Notes: generated from the sequence alone by a model not told the origin. A stretch of 64,000 nucleotides of DNA from Oopsacas minuta (GCA_024704765.1 JAKMXF010000310.1:1239011-1303010), one strand, 5' to 3'; shown: positions 35,994-47,024, counted from the first letter of the stretch. Translations and numbers: made by a program.

Positions 35994-36939
35994 GAGGCTG
36001 TCTTCATGGGTAAAACGTAGCGTAGAAATTAACATTCTATTATGCGAGTAACAATAAAATGTCTAAAAAGTGAATACCTTTGGAACCAGCAAAATTTTCA
36101 CTTTAGAGAAGTGTTCAGGATAAGCAATATGTGGCAGAATGAAATATTTTAACGTTACAGTGTGACTAACAATACGAAACAATAGTATGACATAATATGA
36201 ACTACATATATACGGAAAATGGTAATTTTGACACAATACCACACTGAAATCCAGAATCGGGGAATTTCCACAATCGGGGCGTCAGAAATTTTTCCAGTAT
36301 CCTGCATGCCCCAATTCCAGAGGTTTCGCTGTAGAATGTATGTTAGGCAATATGAAAATTGGACATTTTGCATAATGCCCTGGCAATATGAAGGACACAA
36401 TAAGTATGTAATTAAGGATAGTATGGGCGGTGGTTTGCCCACCTATTACAGTGGCTCAAAATGGCCAATTTGGCGGATTAGGCATATAAGTGTGTGCCAT
36501 GACTGCATATTGTATTATTTATATATGGGTTATCGACCCAAACAAGCAGATTAAACTTGTCAGATTATATATGGCTCCGAAAATTTCTGGAATGAGGTCA
36601 TACCACTTTCATACCATATATGGTCAATTAATTTTTCGTAATTTTTGAGTGATAAGTATTAAATTATGTATATTATGTTACTATATTAATTTAATATGTT
36701 GACATATACGAAATTACTAATTGATCCATTATATTAAGATCATGAGTCAAGTATTAACACCCCCATCATTATATCTTGTTCAGATAGTTAATTTGTTGAA
36801 ATTCGACCTCTGATATTTTGCGATATTGAGCAAGGATAGGATCATTCTGGCTCAAGGGTCTTACGAAGATATCACTTACATTGTCTTCAAAGAACACTTA
36901 CATGTAAGCTCTTCCTATATCTTCTTACATGTTTGTTTA

Positions 36940-37450
36940 CGGAATCCATGCATTCTTCAGATGAAGTCTCTAAGCCGAAACAGTCGTTGAAATCACTTAT
37001 TAATCCTGAAGAATTAGCAAGTAATTTATGAGAGACGGTGTTATGTTTGCCCAAGGAAATTTACAAAGTATTTCCCATAAGTATCTTTGCAAATTGAGTA
37101 GAGTTTATCAGTGTCTATCCTTTTATGAGAAGTAGAGACCCGTGGTGTTACTGAGAGGTTAGTGTGAATAGTGCTAAGAGCAAGTCGGTGTTCTTCGACC
37201 ATCGTGGACGTATCACAGGCAATAAATATTTTTCATTGAGAAAATATTTTCTTGCTATATTACCAGTAATAGTAGTAGTACCGTATCACTGGATGGATAA
37301 TCTATTTGAAACTCAGTCTTCTCAAGCAAGAGATTACGCATTCGATGCATTGAAGTTTTAACTTGATGATGTGAAGGCAGCCATTTCTTCATTCCGCCAT
37401 CCAAATGATATATCAATAGCATAGCCATCGAAAGACACACAAATAACCAT
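36940..37450 (-). pseudogene. RAG1-like transposase relic
   Basis: Minus-strand fragments: LFVCLSMAMLLIYHLDGGMK and WLPSHHQVKTSMHRMRNLLL to EKTEFQIDYPSSD near 37280-37450, then LCKFPWANITPSLIN near 37050. These match the C-terminal half of the copy at 42118. Stops and frameshifts are frequent. The HxxxxH pair has decayed and both catalytic Asp regions are gone. Confidence 0.72.
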
Positions 37451-38174
37451 GAAGAGGGCATGGGAGATGAATTGATAGGAGATGGAAATTTGATCAGATA
37501 TTGAAAAAGAAATGCAAGTAATTTTGATGTTTTTTCCACAAATATTCAAAATATATCATTGGAATGCACTGATTTTCAGGATAAAAGTTGTTTCTAGATA
37601 ATAATATTTGGTATTTCGTTTACATAAGTGCATTTCAATCTTCAGGTTAAGTAATTAGCAAATAAAATACTAATTTCAAAATTCCTCTAGAAGGAGACTT
37701 TAGTCAGAAAGATAAACCCCGATTTTTCCGTTGGTGTTATGGTCACGGTTGCTACCTTTGGCTACCCTATATCTAGCAAAATATTCGAGGCAAACCTCTT
37801 CTCTAACTGTTTCAGCCATAAAATCATGCGACCTCGAGTGCCCTCGAAAAAAGTTTAGACCAATTTCTAATTCGTACATTCCAATATATTCTATATTTAG
37901 CACTTAGATAATAATGGTCTTCGTAAAAATATGTATAACAGAAAATACCTAAACATTTTCCATGGGCATAGAAAAGTTTTATTGATGAAATTATAACCAA
38001 AACGTGCATGTTCCACTCCAACTAACTCTTGGAAATTGACTTTGAAAGTAGCCATTATTAGAATGACTAACATTCTTTAATATCATGAGAATATTCACTT
38101 CACTATCTACTCATAGCACAGTCATGAGCAAGCTAAATTCTGTATCTAAATACACAATTATATGTATTCAACTA

Positions 38175-38547
38175 CAGTAGAGTTGTCTATTAGCAATTGT
38201 CTTATTAGCAAGATTTGCTTATTAGCAAGTTGTTTTATGGTCACAATGGCCCAAATTGTATTAATTATGTTCGTATATTAGCAAGTTTTCTCATAAAAAC
38301 ATGAATTGCTATTAACTTAATAAGGGAACCTTTAGTTCGTATATAAGCAAGAAGAATTTGCTATAATGAGATTATTCTGTAGTAAAGTAGTAAAGATAAT
38401 TTACATTCTTCGATTTAGAGGAAATTATGGTTGCTTTTGAATTAAGTACAGTAGAGTTCGTCTATTAGTAATTGCCTTGTTAACAAGTTCGCTTATTAGC
38501 AAGTTTTTATCGTGCAAAACGCGACTTGCTGATAAGCAACTCCACTA
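38175..38547. mobile_element. pogo-type MITE inside element 4
   Basis: Inverted ends read CAGTAGAGTTGTCTATTAGC and TAGTGGAGTTGCTTATCAGC, flanked by TA (38173-38174 and 38548-38549). A second internal copy of the end starts at 38453. Element 3 lacks this segment, giving an empty-site comparison. Confidence 0.75.
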
Positions 38548-38629
38548 TATGATGAATTCAGAAATACGACTTTCTTGGAGCTTTGAATATGAAAATTATT
38601 ACCACAATCAGCCATGTTTTCCCACTGTG

Positions 38630-38906
38630 CCTATACTCTAGTAACTACACATCACGGTTACCTACAGAATTACATCTCGTTCGGAAGGTGATTGTGGGCC
38701 ATGGGGGCCAAGTTATGCATTGTGACTAAGACACACAGGCGAAACTTTGAGACTAATTTCCCAATGAATAGAAATTAGAAAATCGCCATAAATAAATCGT
38801 TTAAAATTATATTCAATATATGTATAGCCATGATAAAGTATGGCAATTGCATTGACACCTAAAAATTTGTCAAAATTGCAAAATTGAAGATGTCTCTTCT
38901 GATGTA
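38630..38906. other. Short spacer, nothing recognised
   Basis: Sequence between the CCTAT duplication of element 4 and the TA before the Tc1 end at 38907. No coding or repeat signal is evident. Confidence 0.35.
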
Positions 38907-39039
38907 CAGGATGGCTCCAAAGTTCTGATACAAACTGAAGGTGAATATACAACCATTATGAAGAAATATTCCCAGTGGTTTGCTCTTCCATGACTTACTT
39001 TATACGATTCCTAACAAATGTTATTCAATTTAGTGTATA

Positions 39040-40354
39040 CAAAGAGAGGCACTCGAAAAGTTTTAACGTTGACCGACATATCAGATAGTAATCATAAATT
39101 TGACTATTAATTTTTTCAAAATACTCTCCTTGAGAACCTATACATTGTTTCATTCTGGTAAACCAATTATCAAAATATTTTTTCCACTATTCTTTGGGTA
39201 TGTCTCCGATCGCTTGGAAAAGCGTTTCGCTGAACTCCTCATTAGTCGAAAATCTCCTCCCACGTACGTCATTGATGTTTAAGTCTAGGGAACAACCAGA
39301 AGTCGCAAGGGGCTAAATCAGGACTGTAGGGTGGGTGGGTGGGGTAATGTTTTGAATCCAGAATTTTCCAAAAATTCACGAGTTCTGATTGCCGTATGCG
39401 ATGATGCATTATCATGATGAAGAAGAATTCCTCTAATGCCTTCTTCTCCCGCTGTGACTCGATTGCTGTGATGACTTTGGGTAGGCACACTATAGTATAC
39501 CAGTCGGCAGTAACAGTCTTCCTATCCTCGAGAGCAACAGCTTCGACAAACTCACTAGATCTGAAAAAAATCGTCCACATTTGCTCCCAACAGATCTAGG
39601 CCTCAGCACTTTGGTTGGAGATGGGCATCTTCTTCAACCCACTCCTTTGACATTCGCTTTGTTTCTGGATCATAATGGCATATCCATATCTCATCACCTG
39701 TAAGGATCTCAGAAACAGCTCTTGAACCTACATTAGCAAACCTTTTGACCATAATTTTGCAAAAGTCAATGCGGGATATTTTTTGCTGTAAGTTCAAAGA
39801 ATGTAGGATCCATCGGGTACACAACTTCCTGACACAAAGCTTTTGTGCAAAATACTATCTATTGTCTCCGATGATAAGTCGGTTTTATACTCTAACTGAG
39901 CGTAGGAATTATGAGGATCTTTAGTAATTAAATCTAGCATTTCGTTAACATTTTCTTCATTAAGTGAAATATTCGGTCTTCCTGAACGAGGAGTATCTTC
40001 AAGAACAAAGTTTACGTAAATAAATTCCTTGTACCATCGTTCAACTGTACTTAGAGAAGGAGCTAGATCCGGAAAATGTTCTGTAAAGATTCATAGATTT
40101 TTACTCTTGTCTTCTGTAGTTTGAATAAGATAAAAATCATTGCTCGAATATCACGTTTGGTGAGATCTGATTTAGATTGAGATATTTTAGAAGCCATGTA
40201 TACTAAAATTATACAAATTTAAGAAAGTAGAGGCGATAAATGAATGAAAGTTTCAAAGTAGACTAATAAAATACGTCGAAAAGATGGATGCGGAAAATTA
40301 TCCGACAGATCAATGGTTTCATATCAAACGGCAAAACTTTTCGAATATCCTTCG
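39040..40354 (-). mobile_element. Mariner relic
   Basis: TA at 39038-39039 and 40355-40356, with degenerate inverted ends sharing TCGAAAAGTTTT. Minus-strand gene fragments start MASKISQSKSDLTKRDIR at 40197. They continue with SEILTGDEIWICHYDPETK (first Asp, near 39700), LHHDNASSHTAIRTREFL (second Asp, near 39400) and FDNWFTRMKQCIGSQGEYFE at the end near 39130. Frameshifts and stops abound. It interrupts the Tc1 fragment just upstream of the transposase start. Confidence 0.72.
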
Positions 40355-40382
40355 TATTTTGAAACAAATTGTAATTGACCAT

Positions 40383-40971
40383 GGAATATGAGAGGTTGAC
40401 AATTATTGAGTCGCATGTGGCGGCGAAAAGTCCCTCAGAAATTTTTGAAACTGCAAAATATTGCAAAAGGACGTAGGGCATTTATCTACAGGACGATAAA
40501 TCGATATTCGGAAACTGGGGACACTGTCGACAAGCCGAGATCTGGTCGTCCATGCTCTGTAACGACCTCAGCTCTCAAGAAAGTGGTGCGAGAACGGATT
40601 CAGCGGAACCCACACCGTTCGATGAGGAAAATGGCCTTAGAGCTCAATATATCTCGCCGGCAATACAAAAGGTTGTCAAAGGGACCTAAGAATGCGCTCT
40701 TTTAAACGCAAAAAGGTACAATTCATATCTGGGTCGGTGAAAGAAAAGAGAGTGTCTCGGAGCAAGAGCCTACTTGCACTACACGGTATTGGGGTTCTCG
40801 AAAATACCCTTTTCTCAGATGAGAAAATTTTCACCATAGAAGAGGCTATAAATAGCCAAAACGACAGGTCATCTCGACCTCATTGAGCGATCCGTAATAA
40901 TTTCAGATATATCAGTCGGAGTAAGAAACCGCTGTCGTCGATGGTTTGGGCTGGGATTTCTGCTGTTGGTA
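40383..40971 (+). pseudogene. Tc1-like transposase, N-terminal part
   Basis: The HTH region carries INRYSETGDTVDKPRSGRP and LKKVVRERIQRNPHRSMRKM (40490-40640), followed by MRSFKRKKV, FSDEKIFTIEEAINSQND (first Asp, 40815-40865) and MVWAGISAVG (40940-40970). It stops exactly at the CACAGTG of RAG1-like element 1. Several frame changes occur. It resembles the copy at 53012 closely in these blocks. Confidence 0.78.
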
Positions 40972-40997
40972 CACAGTGGGCTTTTTGCTGGAAATAG
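40972..40997 (+). repeat. 5' RSS-like end, 10-bp spacer
   Basis: Heptamer CACAGTG, then a 10-bp spacer, then TGGAAATAG at 40989-40997. The heptamer is identical to that of vertebrate V(D)J recombination signals. The box TGGAAATAG recurs at the 5' ends of element 2 (one base different) and of the non-autonomous element at 56256 with the same spacer. Confidence 0.82.
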
Positions 40998-41547
40998 CAT
41001 GAAATTTTTACCCCCTCAGAATTGTATTTCCTTATTATCATTGAATTCACAATCCTTTCAAACCTAGAAATTAGTAATTTCATTCTGATTCAACAAGTAA
41101 ATTGGTTGTTATGGTGATGAATATTTGCGGCTTCTCGTAATTGGAATTTCTGTTGTGTGGTATATCAAAATCGATCAAGTTTCATAGTTATATTTTTAGC
41201 ACTTGTAACTAAGAAGAAAGAATTCCTTTACAATAATGAAACATTTATATTTCAATTATCTAATTTACATCTTGAAATGTCGTTTGGTTTCTAACTTTCT
41301 ATTCTAAAACTAGATAAAACGCGATGACTATTTAGGACATTTTTTTTCGGCGTCCACAGGATATTTTATGCTGAAACTTGTTGTGGCGTTTCGTTGCGTG
41401 AACTCTCACTGGTCTTAAAATGTAGGTTGTAATAATAAATTCAAAAAATATAATAGTTTAGACCCACCGGAGGGCGCCCAAAGTATCAAGCATTCATTTG
41501 AATGGGTGTAACTTTAATGTAAAATTTCCCTATGAAATATTAGCATT

Positions 41548-43641
41548 ATGAATAACAAGGAAGCTTTTGACTTTCTATCCTCACGTAAATCTGTCAGAGA
41601 TGCAACAATCGTATTTATGGATAGTCAGCAACTTGATGATAAATATTATAGTTGTATCCGATACAAATTCGTTGAGTTGAAGGGTGATAGAGAGATATTT
41701 CGTAAAAGAAACGACCTAAATACATGGGATGATATGATATTCTTTGACAATTCAACATTGGCAGAGAAGAGGCGGTTATCGTCTGAAGGTGATATTTGTA
41801 CTCCTAATCATGTTCATGCAAAGGCTATCAGGAAACCACTCCTAGAATTAACGATTAAAGGACAAAGGGTACGTCTGGAACCTCTTTTAGCCCTGATTAA
41901 AAGCTTAGCAGCTAGTGAGAACGTGGATAGCAAAACGATGGCAGCCATGGCTCTGCAATTTGTCTCATCTTCTTCAGGAGATTACTCCACCAGTTCCTTC
42001 TGTCTGGAAATAGTCAGCAAAGGCACATTTCAAGGCAATATATAGACACACATCTCAATTGCTAAGTCTACGTTCCTCCTAGGGTAACTGGAAATAGGTA
42101 AGTGAAAGTACATTGAATTGAGGAGACTTTGTAAGTCAGACAATGTACTATTCCCTAAGTATGAGCTAATTTCCCAGTATCGAGCAGATATTACTCTGGA
42201 GAAGGAATTCATTTTTATCCGCAATGTGTCTGATGCGCCTATGGGAGTAGGGATATCTTACATCTCTATCATCAAACAGACAATTTCCCGCCTACTCGAA
42301 TCACTTCCCACAGATTCTGAATTTGAATTCCCGTTGACATTTTCTGCAACAGATGGCTTGGATGGATCTGGATCCCATCAAGTTTATAATCAGATTCAAG
42401 AGTCACCAGATATTGGTTCCAAAAATTTCATTCTCTTTGCTTTCAAACCTCTCGCTATCCACGACAGCGCAAACAAACTTATTTGGGAAAACGAAAGGCC
42501 CAACCCACAATTTCAGATTCGCCCAGTCACTTTACTAGCTGCCAAAGAAAATAGCGAAAATGTACGTCATCTAATGGATACTTATATTAATCCTTACGTA
42601 GCAGACATGGAAGAAAATGGGATACTACTCTCGCAAGGACTTGTGAGGATAAAATTGCTCAGGACCATGTTCGATGGAAAAATGGCAGGAATTCTATCTG
42701 GAGCCGGTGGTGCTCACTGCCAACTCTGTACTGCGACTTTCAAACAACTGCATGATGTCGAACTTATACGAGATGGTTTTCCTATTAATCGTTCAATAAC
42801 ATCGGCTAAAGAACTGTTTCAAAGCGTGAATGAAGTAGAATTTCTATCTCTAAGTTCCAATGACCGTCTTGGATTGACTCACCAACCTATTTCCGACATC
42901 GATATAATTTGCTCTTCTCCATTACATTCATATTTGTGCATCTTCAGATGGTTTATGACCCTCGTTTATCATCTGCAATCAGGTGCAAGGAAGTGGTCAC
43001 CATCATCCTTAGGCATAAAAAACTCAATGAAGTTTGTTTCAGGGTTATTGATGGAAAAGACTGGTATGAAGATTGATCAACCCAGCAGTGATGGTGGCAC
43101 TACATCAACTGGCAATGTTGCTCGAAATTGTTTCTTGGACAAAAACCAATTTCTTTACTGGGTTTGTTCCTTGATACCAACAGAATACCATGAAAATATA
43201 AAGGTCATCCACACTAACCTTTCAGTATGTTTGCGTATTTACAACAGCGACCGAGAGATAAACACTGAAAGACTGGATAATCTTTGCAAGGACACATACG
43301 AATACATTGTAATCAGGTTCCCTTGGGCAAACATCAGTCCAACCTTGCATAAATTACTAGCCCATTCTTCAGAACTCATTAGAACTTGTAACAATAGCCA
43401 TGGACTTAAAGTCTTCTCTGAAGAAGCAGTTGAAGTTTCAAACAAACTCGTCCGAAGGTATCGCGAACACCTTGCCAGAAAAATGTCGTTTTCTCTGAAT
43501 ACTCGAGATATCTTTATACGACTGATGTGTAATAGTGATCCTGTCCTCAATATGTATAGAAAATTTACAAAAGCAAGCAAGAAAACCCACTCTTCTGAAC
43601 CTCCAGACCAAGAAATTCTTTTCTCACAATTAACTTGCTAA
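41548..43641 (+). pseudogene. RAG1-like/Transib transposase, three stops
   Basis: The ATG at 41548 (MNNKEAF, conserved in element 2) opens a 698-codon frame interrupted only by TAG 42043, TAA 42085 and TGA 42103. Numbered from 42118: ATDGLDGSG has Asp79, TMFDGKMAG has Asp186, and VFSEEAVEVSNKL has Glu439. The spacings of 107 and 253 residues almost equal RAG1 D600-D708-E962 (108 and 254). CQLC (201/204) and HKLLAH (411/416) match the RAG1 zinc ligands C727, C730, H937 and H942. The long insert between the second Asp and the Glu is the RAG1-type insertion domain. A nuclear cut-and-paste recombinase is expected. No RAG2-like gene lies nearby, so Transib is a better label than RAG-like transposon. 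Confidence 0.88.
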
Positions 43642-43643
43642 TA

Positions 43644-44982
43644 CTACGGGCGTTCAATAAGTAGTCGTTATTCCAAATTTTGTAAGTCGGAATATTTCGA
43701 CCTAGATCAAACTGAATTTTCTAATAACAATCCATCTATTGTGAATTCAATAATGCAGAGCTTTTTTGATTCTGATGTCTCGTTGAAATATTGTACCTAT
43801 TTACATTTTGACAGTTTATTATAGTAACATTTTTAATGGCTTCAAAAAGTACAGATTTCAAAATTGAGCAGAGAGCATATGTGAAGATCAGAACACTGCT
43901 CAAGGTTTCACCAACAGATGTCCACAAAGATTTAGAGGAAGTTTATAAGGATACAGCACTTCCATATTCCACTGTTGTTGATTGGGCTAGACGCTTTCGT
44001 GAAGGTAGAGTGTCCATTGAAGATGGGGCAAGAATAGGGAGACCAGTTTCCAGCACCAATGACAAAAATATCCTTGAGGTATCCGCGTTACTTGAAGAAG
44101 ACCCTCATATCACGCTTGTGGAGATAGCTGATGCGGTTGGTATCTCAACGGGAACTGCTCAAGCTATTGTACATGATAATATGAAATTCCGAAAGATATG
44201 TGCTCGATGGGTGCCGCATTTACTAACTCAGGCCCAGAAAGCAAAGAGGGTCCAATGCGCTACTAAATTGCTCTCTGAGTTTGATCGAACTGACTCCAGA
44301 AGGTTATTTGAGATAGTAACAGGTGACGAAACTTGGGTACGTTATTCTGAGCCTTTATCAAAAGAAGCAAACAAAGTATGGGTGGCAAAAGGACAGGACC
44401 CACCAATGATCCCTCGACATGACTTTCGGGATCCGAAGGTTATGTACTGTATATTTTTTGATTCTAATGGTCCAGTGTGCCAGATTTGTGTCCCCAAATA
44501 CCAAACAATAACAGGCTCCTTCTACACCAATGAGTGTCTAACAGAGGTTGAAAAATTCTACCAAAATCGACGGCCAAGGACTGGAACTCGTGGATTGCGA
44601 ATATTGCATGATAACGCCCGACCGCACAAGACAAAGCTGGTTAGAGAAAAGTTAGAAGCTATGAAAATTGTGGAGCTAGATCACCCTCCCTACTCGCCAG
44701 ATCTAGCTCCCTGTGACTTTTGGTTGTTTCCAAAGCTAAAGAAACATCTATCAGGCAGGAAATTCGAGAGTCGAGCTCAGATAGGATCGGCGATTTTCCA
44801 GTATATGAAAGGTGTACCAACCGAAGACTACAAAAAAGTATTTTTCGATTGGATAAAAAGGCTGAAATTGGTTTTACAGCACGAAGGGGAATACTTTGAG
44901 AAACTCCATCACTGATTACACAATTATGCTAGAAAAATTTAGAATTACAATGTAATAACGACTACTTATTGAACGCCCGTAG
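43644..44982 (+). mobile_element. Mariner transposon, complete
   Basis: 1339 bp between TA (43642-43643 and 44983-44984) with 29-bp perfect inverted repeats starting CTACGGGCGTTCAATAAGTA. It encodes one uninterrupted transposase. Perfect ends and an intact frame mean a very recent insertion, later than decay of the host RAG1-like gene. Confidence 0.96.
43836..44915 (+). CDS. Mariner transposase, DD34D, intact
   Basis: 359 residues, close to the usual 340-350. It catalyses cut-and-paste transposition into TA sites. The N-terminal paired helix-turn-helix includes VVDWARRFREGRVSIEDG and GRPVSS. The linker has WVPHLLTQAQKAKRV, the WVPHEL-type motif. The catalytic Asp residues lie in VTGDETWVRY, ILHDNARPHKT and HPPYSPDLAPCDFWLF, with exactly 34 residues between the second and third. 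The first ATG (MASKSTDFK) is used, about 190 bp inside the left end as in other mariners, and the relic at 47214 starts the same way (MASKDDN). No lesion is seen. Confidence 0.95.
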   Translation: MASKSTDFKIEQRAYVKIRTLLKVSPTDVHKDLEEVYKDTALPYSTVVDWARRFREGRVSIEDGARIGRPVSSTNDKNILEVSALLEEDPHITLVEIADAVGISTGTAQAIVHDNMKFRKICARWVPHLLTQAQKAKRVQCATKLLSEFDRTDSRRLFEIVTGDETWVRYSEPLSKEANKVWVAKGQDPPMIPRHDFRDPKVMYCIFFDSNGPVCQICVPKYQTITGSFYTNECLTEVEKFYQNRRPRTGTRGLRILHDNARPHKTKLVREKLEAMKIVELDHPPYSPDLAPCDFWLFPKLKKHLSGRKFESRAQIGSAIFQYMKGVPTEDYKKVFFDWIKRLKLVLQHEGEYFEKLHH

Positions 44983-45256
44983 TAAATAATGATTGAAATA
45001 GATGGAAGCACAAGATACAATTTAAATGTGGGTATGTTAAATGTGTGTCTATGATCCAAAATAAGCTTTCTATCGCCTCTAGCAACTGAATTTTAAGCTC
45101 AAAAACTATAATTTATGATAATATGAAAGGTATCAATGACGTCATAACTTTTTAATGAGATGACCCAGATTTTTTTTTTAGGCAGAAATCGTTTTCTCAG
45201 GGGTAATTTCCTATTGGCTAATAATGCATTATATATCTCTATCTTGCATGGTTTTC

Positions 45257-45292
45257 CTATTTCCATTTCACCCCCCAAAAATGCCCACTGTG
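45257..45292 (-). repeat. 3' RSS-like end of element 1, 20-bp spacer
   Basis: Read inward on the minus strand: CACAGTG (45286-45292), a 20-bp spacer, then TGGAAATAG (45257-45265). The spacer is twice the length of that at the 5' end of the same element. Confidence 0.8.
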
Positions 45293-45303
45293 TGGTCGGA
45301 CAC

Positions 45304-45338
45304 CACAGTGGAAAGAAATGACAGTTTGGTGGAAATAG
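45304..45338 (+). repeat. 3' RSS-like end of element 2, 19-bp spacer
   Basis: CACAGTG, a 19-bp spacer (45311-45329), then TGGAAATAG (45330-45338). The element's coding strand is minus; the end is described reading inward. The 3' ends of elements 3 and 4 have spacers of 19 and 20 bp to a TGGATTAGG-type box. Confidence 0.8.
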
Positions 45339-47024
45339 CAATTTAGGTAACAGATATGCATTTATGATGTATTATTGACTTAGAGGTTATCTACCCTATA
45401 AAACAGATGCACACTATCAGAATTTATATACATACAGCTTCGGAATCACGAATTATGACGTCATTGGAATTTCAATATAATATTTAGAAATAGACTTAAT
45501 CATCCTCTATTATGAGGGAATTAACAATAAGATCATGTTTACTAAGAATATCGCTGTACCTTGAGGCACTTTTCCATATTTTTCTGTTTAGTAGAAGAAT
45601 CGGATCACTTTGGCAGACGATCCGAGCGAAAAGATCTTTTAAGTTTTCTTCAAAAGAAAAATTCCTCGGCAAACGTTCTCAAAATCTTCTGAGTAACTCA
45701 TTGCTAGACTCGAGACCTTCCTCTGATAACTGTTCCAGTCCATAACCATCATTATAATCAGAAATAATGTTTGCTGCATGAGCTAACAGTTTGTGCATCG
45801 TAGGGGTTATGTTAGCCTAAGAAAATTGCGTCAAAATCAGCTAATAAAGTTCGCGACATACCAATGAGTGTTCGTCTGTGTGTATTTTCTACTAGAATTA
45901 TATACCTGTAGGATGGCTCCAAGGTAGGTGTGGATATCAGTGATCACTTGTTTGCAATTTGATGGTAATACTGTCAAAATCAAGTATAGGAAGTCTCTCT
46001 CACTATCATCTTTTCTCACTAAGTAACGCCTCACAACATTTCCTGTTGTAGAAGTTCCACCTTGTGAAGAAGCACAATCAATCATCAAATTCAACTTTTC
46101 TTTTAACACGCCACAAATAAAACTCTTGGTGTATTGGACTTTAGTAGAAGTTGGTGACCATTTGGTCACTCCAGCAGTTAGATGGTTTACCAGGGACATA
46201 AGCCGACTGAAACACCTAAGGTATGCGTGTAATGATGAACCTGGGATTATGTCTATATCAGATAAAAGTGCATGCGTAAGATTAAACCTTTCGTTAGAAC
46301 TTAGTGAGAGAAATCGCTCTTCATCAACTTCTTCTAATATGATCTTTGCATTACTGATAAACCTGTTGATGGGAAAGCCATTCTGAACAAAAGTTAAATT
46401 GTGCATCTGCTCGAATGTAGTTGTGCAAAACTGACCACAAGCTCTTCCTGTACCACTCAAAATTTGAGCCATTTTCCATTAATTTCCGAACGCAAAATTT
46501 GCACACCAACAGTGATACCATTAATCAAATTCAGAACAATTATTATCGATGTGCTCAGTCTCCTTGTTGACCATTGTCGACATAAGAAAGCCTACGTTTT
46601 CTAGATTTTCTTGAAGAGCAAGTATGGTTATTCGCCTTATCGAGAATGGGGATTTCGGAACAGAGTTCTTCCAGAGGAGTTTTCCTTGGTGATTGGTGAT
46701 AGAAAGCACCTTGTATCCAATTAATAGAAAGTTCTTGGTTGTTAAATCGGGATAGGATATTGCTTGTTGATAAACGCGGTGGGAACCTGACCAATCCAAC
46801 CCATCAGATACCCGATTCTTAAGTGGTTGGTTATCACTGTCAATGGGAGTATTGTGAGTATTATCCTATTCACTGTGCGGATGAGTAATCTGTGATAGGA
46901 AATGCCAATGCCAACCGGATACTCTCTTTCCACTCTTTCCATCTCATCAATTAGGCAAATTTGACTACGATGGATTGCGACTCTATTGTAACCAGGAAGG
47001 GTGATATTCTCATTAATTAATATA

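Larger units (their letters stand above)
30652..36331 (-). mobile_element. pogo/Tigger transposon with nested hAT
   Basis: Inverted ends read CAGTGAAACGTCTGGAATCG (30652) and CAGCGAAACCTCTGGAATTG (to 36331), with TA outside each (30650-30651 and 36332-36333). Subterminal GAATCGGGG motifs repeat at both ends. The minus strand carries a Tigger-type transposase at 31387-32500. The section from about 32505 to 35993 is a separate hAT insertion. Confidence 0.85.
36447..38629 (-). mobile_element. RAG1-like/Transib element 4, with exact 5-bp TSD
   Basis: CCTAT lies directly outside both ends (36442-36446 and 38630-38634), a perfect 5-bp target duplication as Transib/RAG transposition makes. The 3' end reads TACAGTG, then after 20 bp CGGATTAGG. 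The 5' end reads inward CACAGTGGGAAAACATG. It is colinear with element 3 but has an extra internal deletion of about 400 bp and a pogo MITE at 38175-38547. Confidence 0.88.
40972..45292 (+). mobile_element. RAG1-like/Transib element 1, best copy
   Basis: The ends are CACAGTG at 40972-40978 and CACTGTG at 45286-45292. TGGTA (40967-40971) and TGGTC (45293-45297) are the 5-bp target duplication with one mismatch. The interrupted Tc1 reading frame resumes exactly across it, so both boundaries are independently confirmed. It carries one plus-strand transposase gene and an intact mariner (43644-44982) that landed just after the stop codon. Its own length without the mariner is about 2.98 kb. Confidence 0.9.
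38907..45303 (+). mobile_element. Tc1-like fragment hosting nested elements
   Basis: It starts after TA at 38905-38906 with CAGGATGGCTCCAAAGTTCT, similar in layout to the Tc1 end at 52850. Its transposase resumes after the mariner relic (39040-40354) at about 40383, runs to 40971, and reappears as GGTCGGACACC at 45294-45304 after RAG1-like element 1, restoring the Tc1 motif AVGRTP. The 3' half of the Tc1 is not found, so the element is truncated. Confidence 0.72.
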
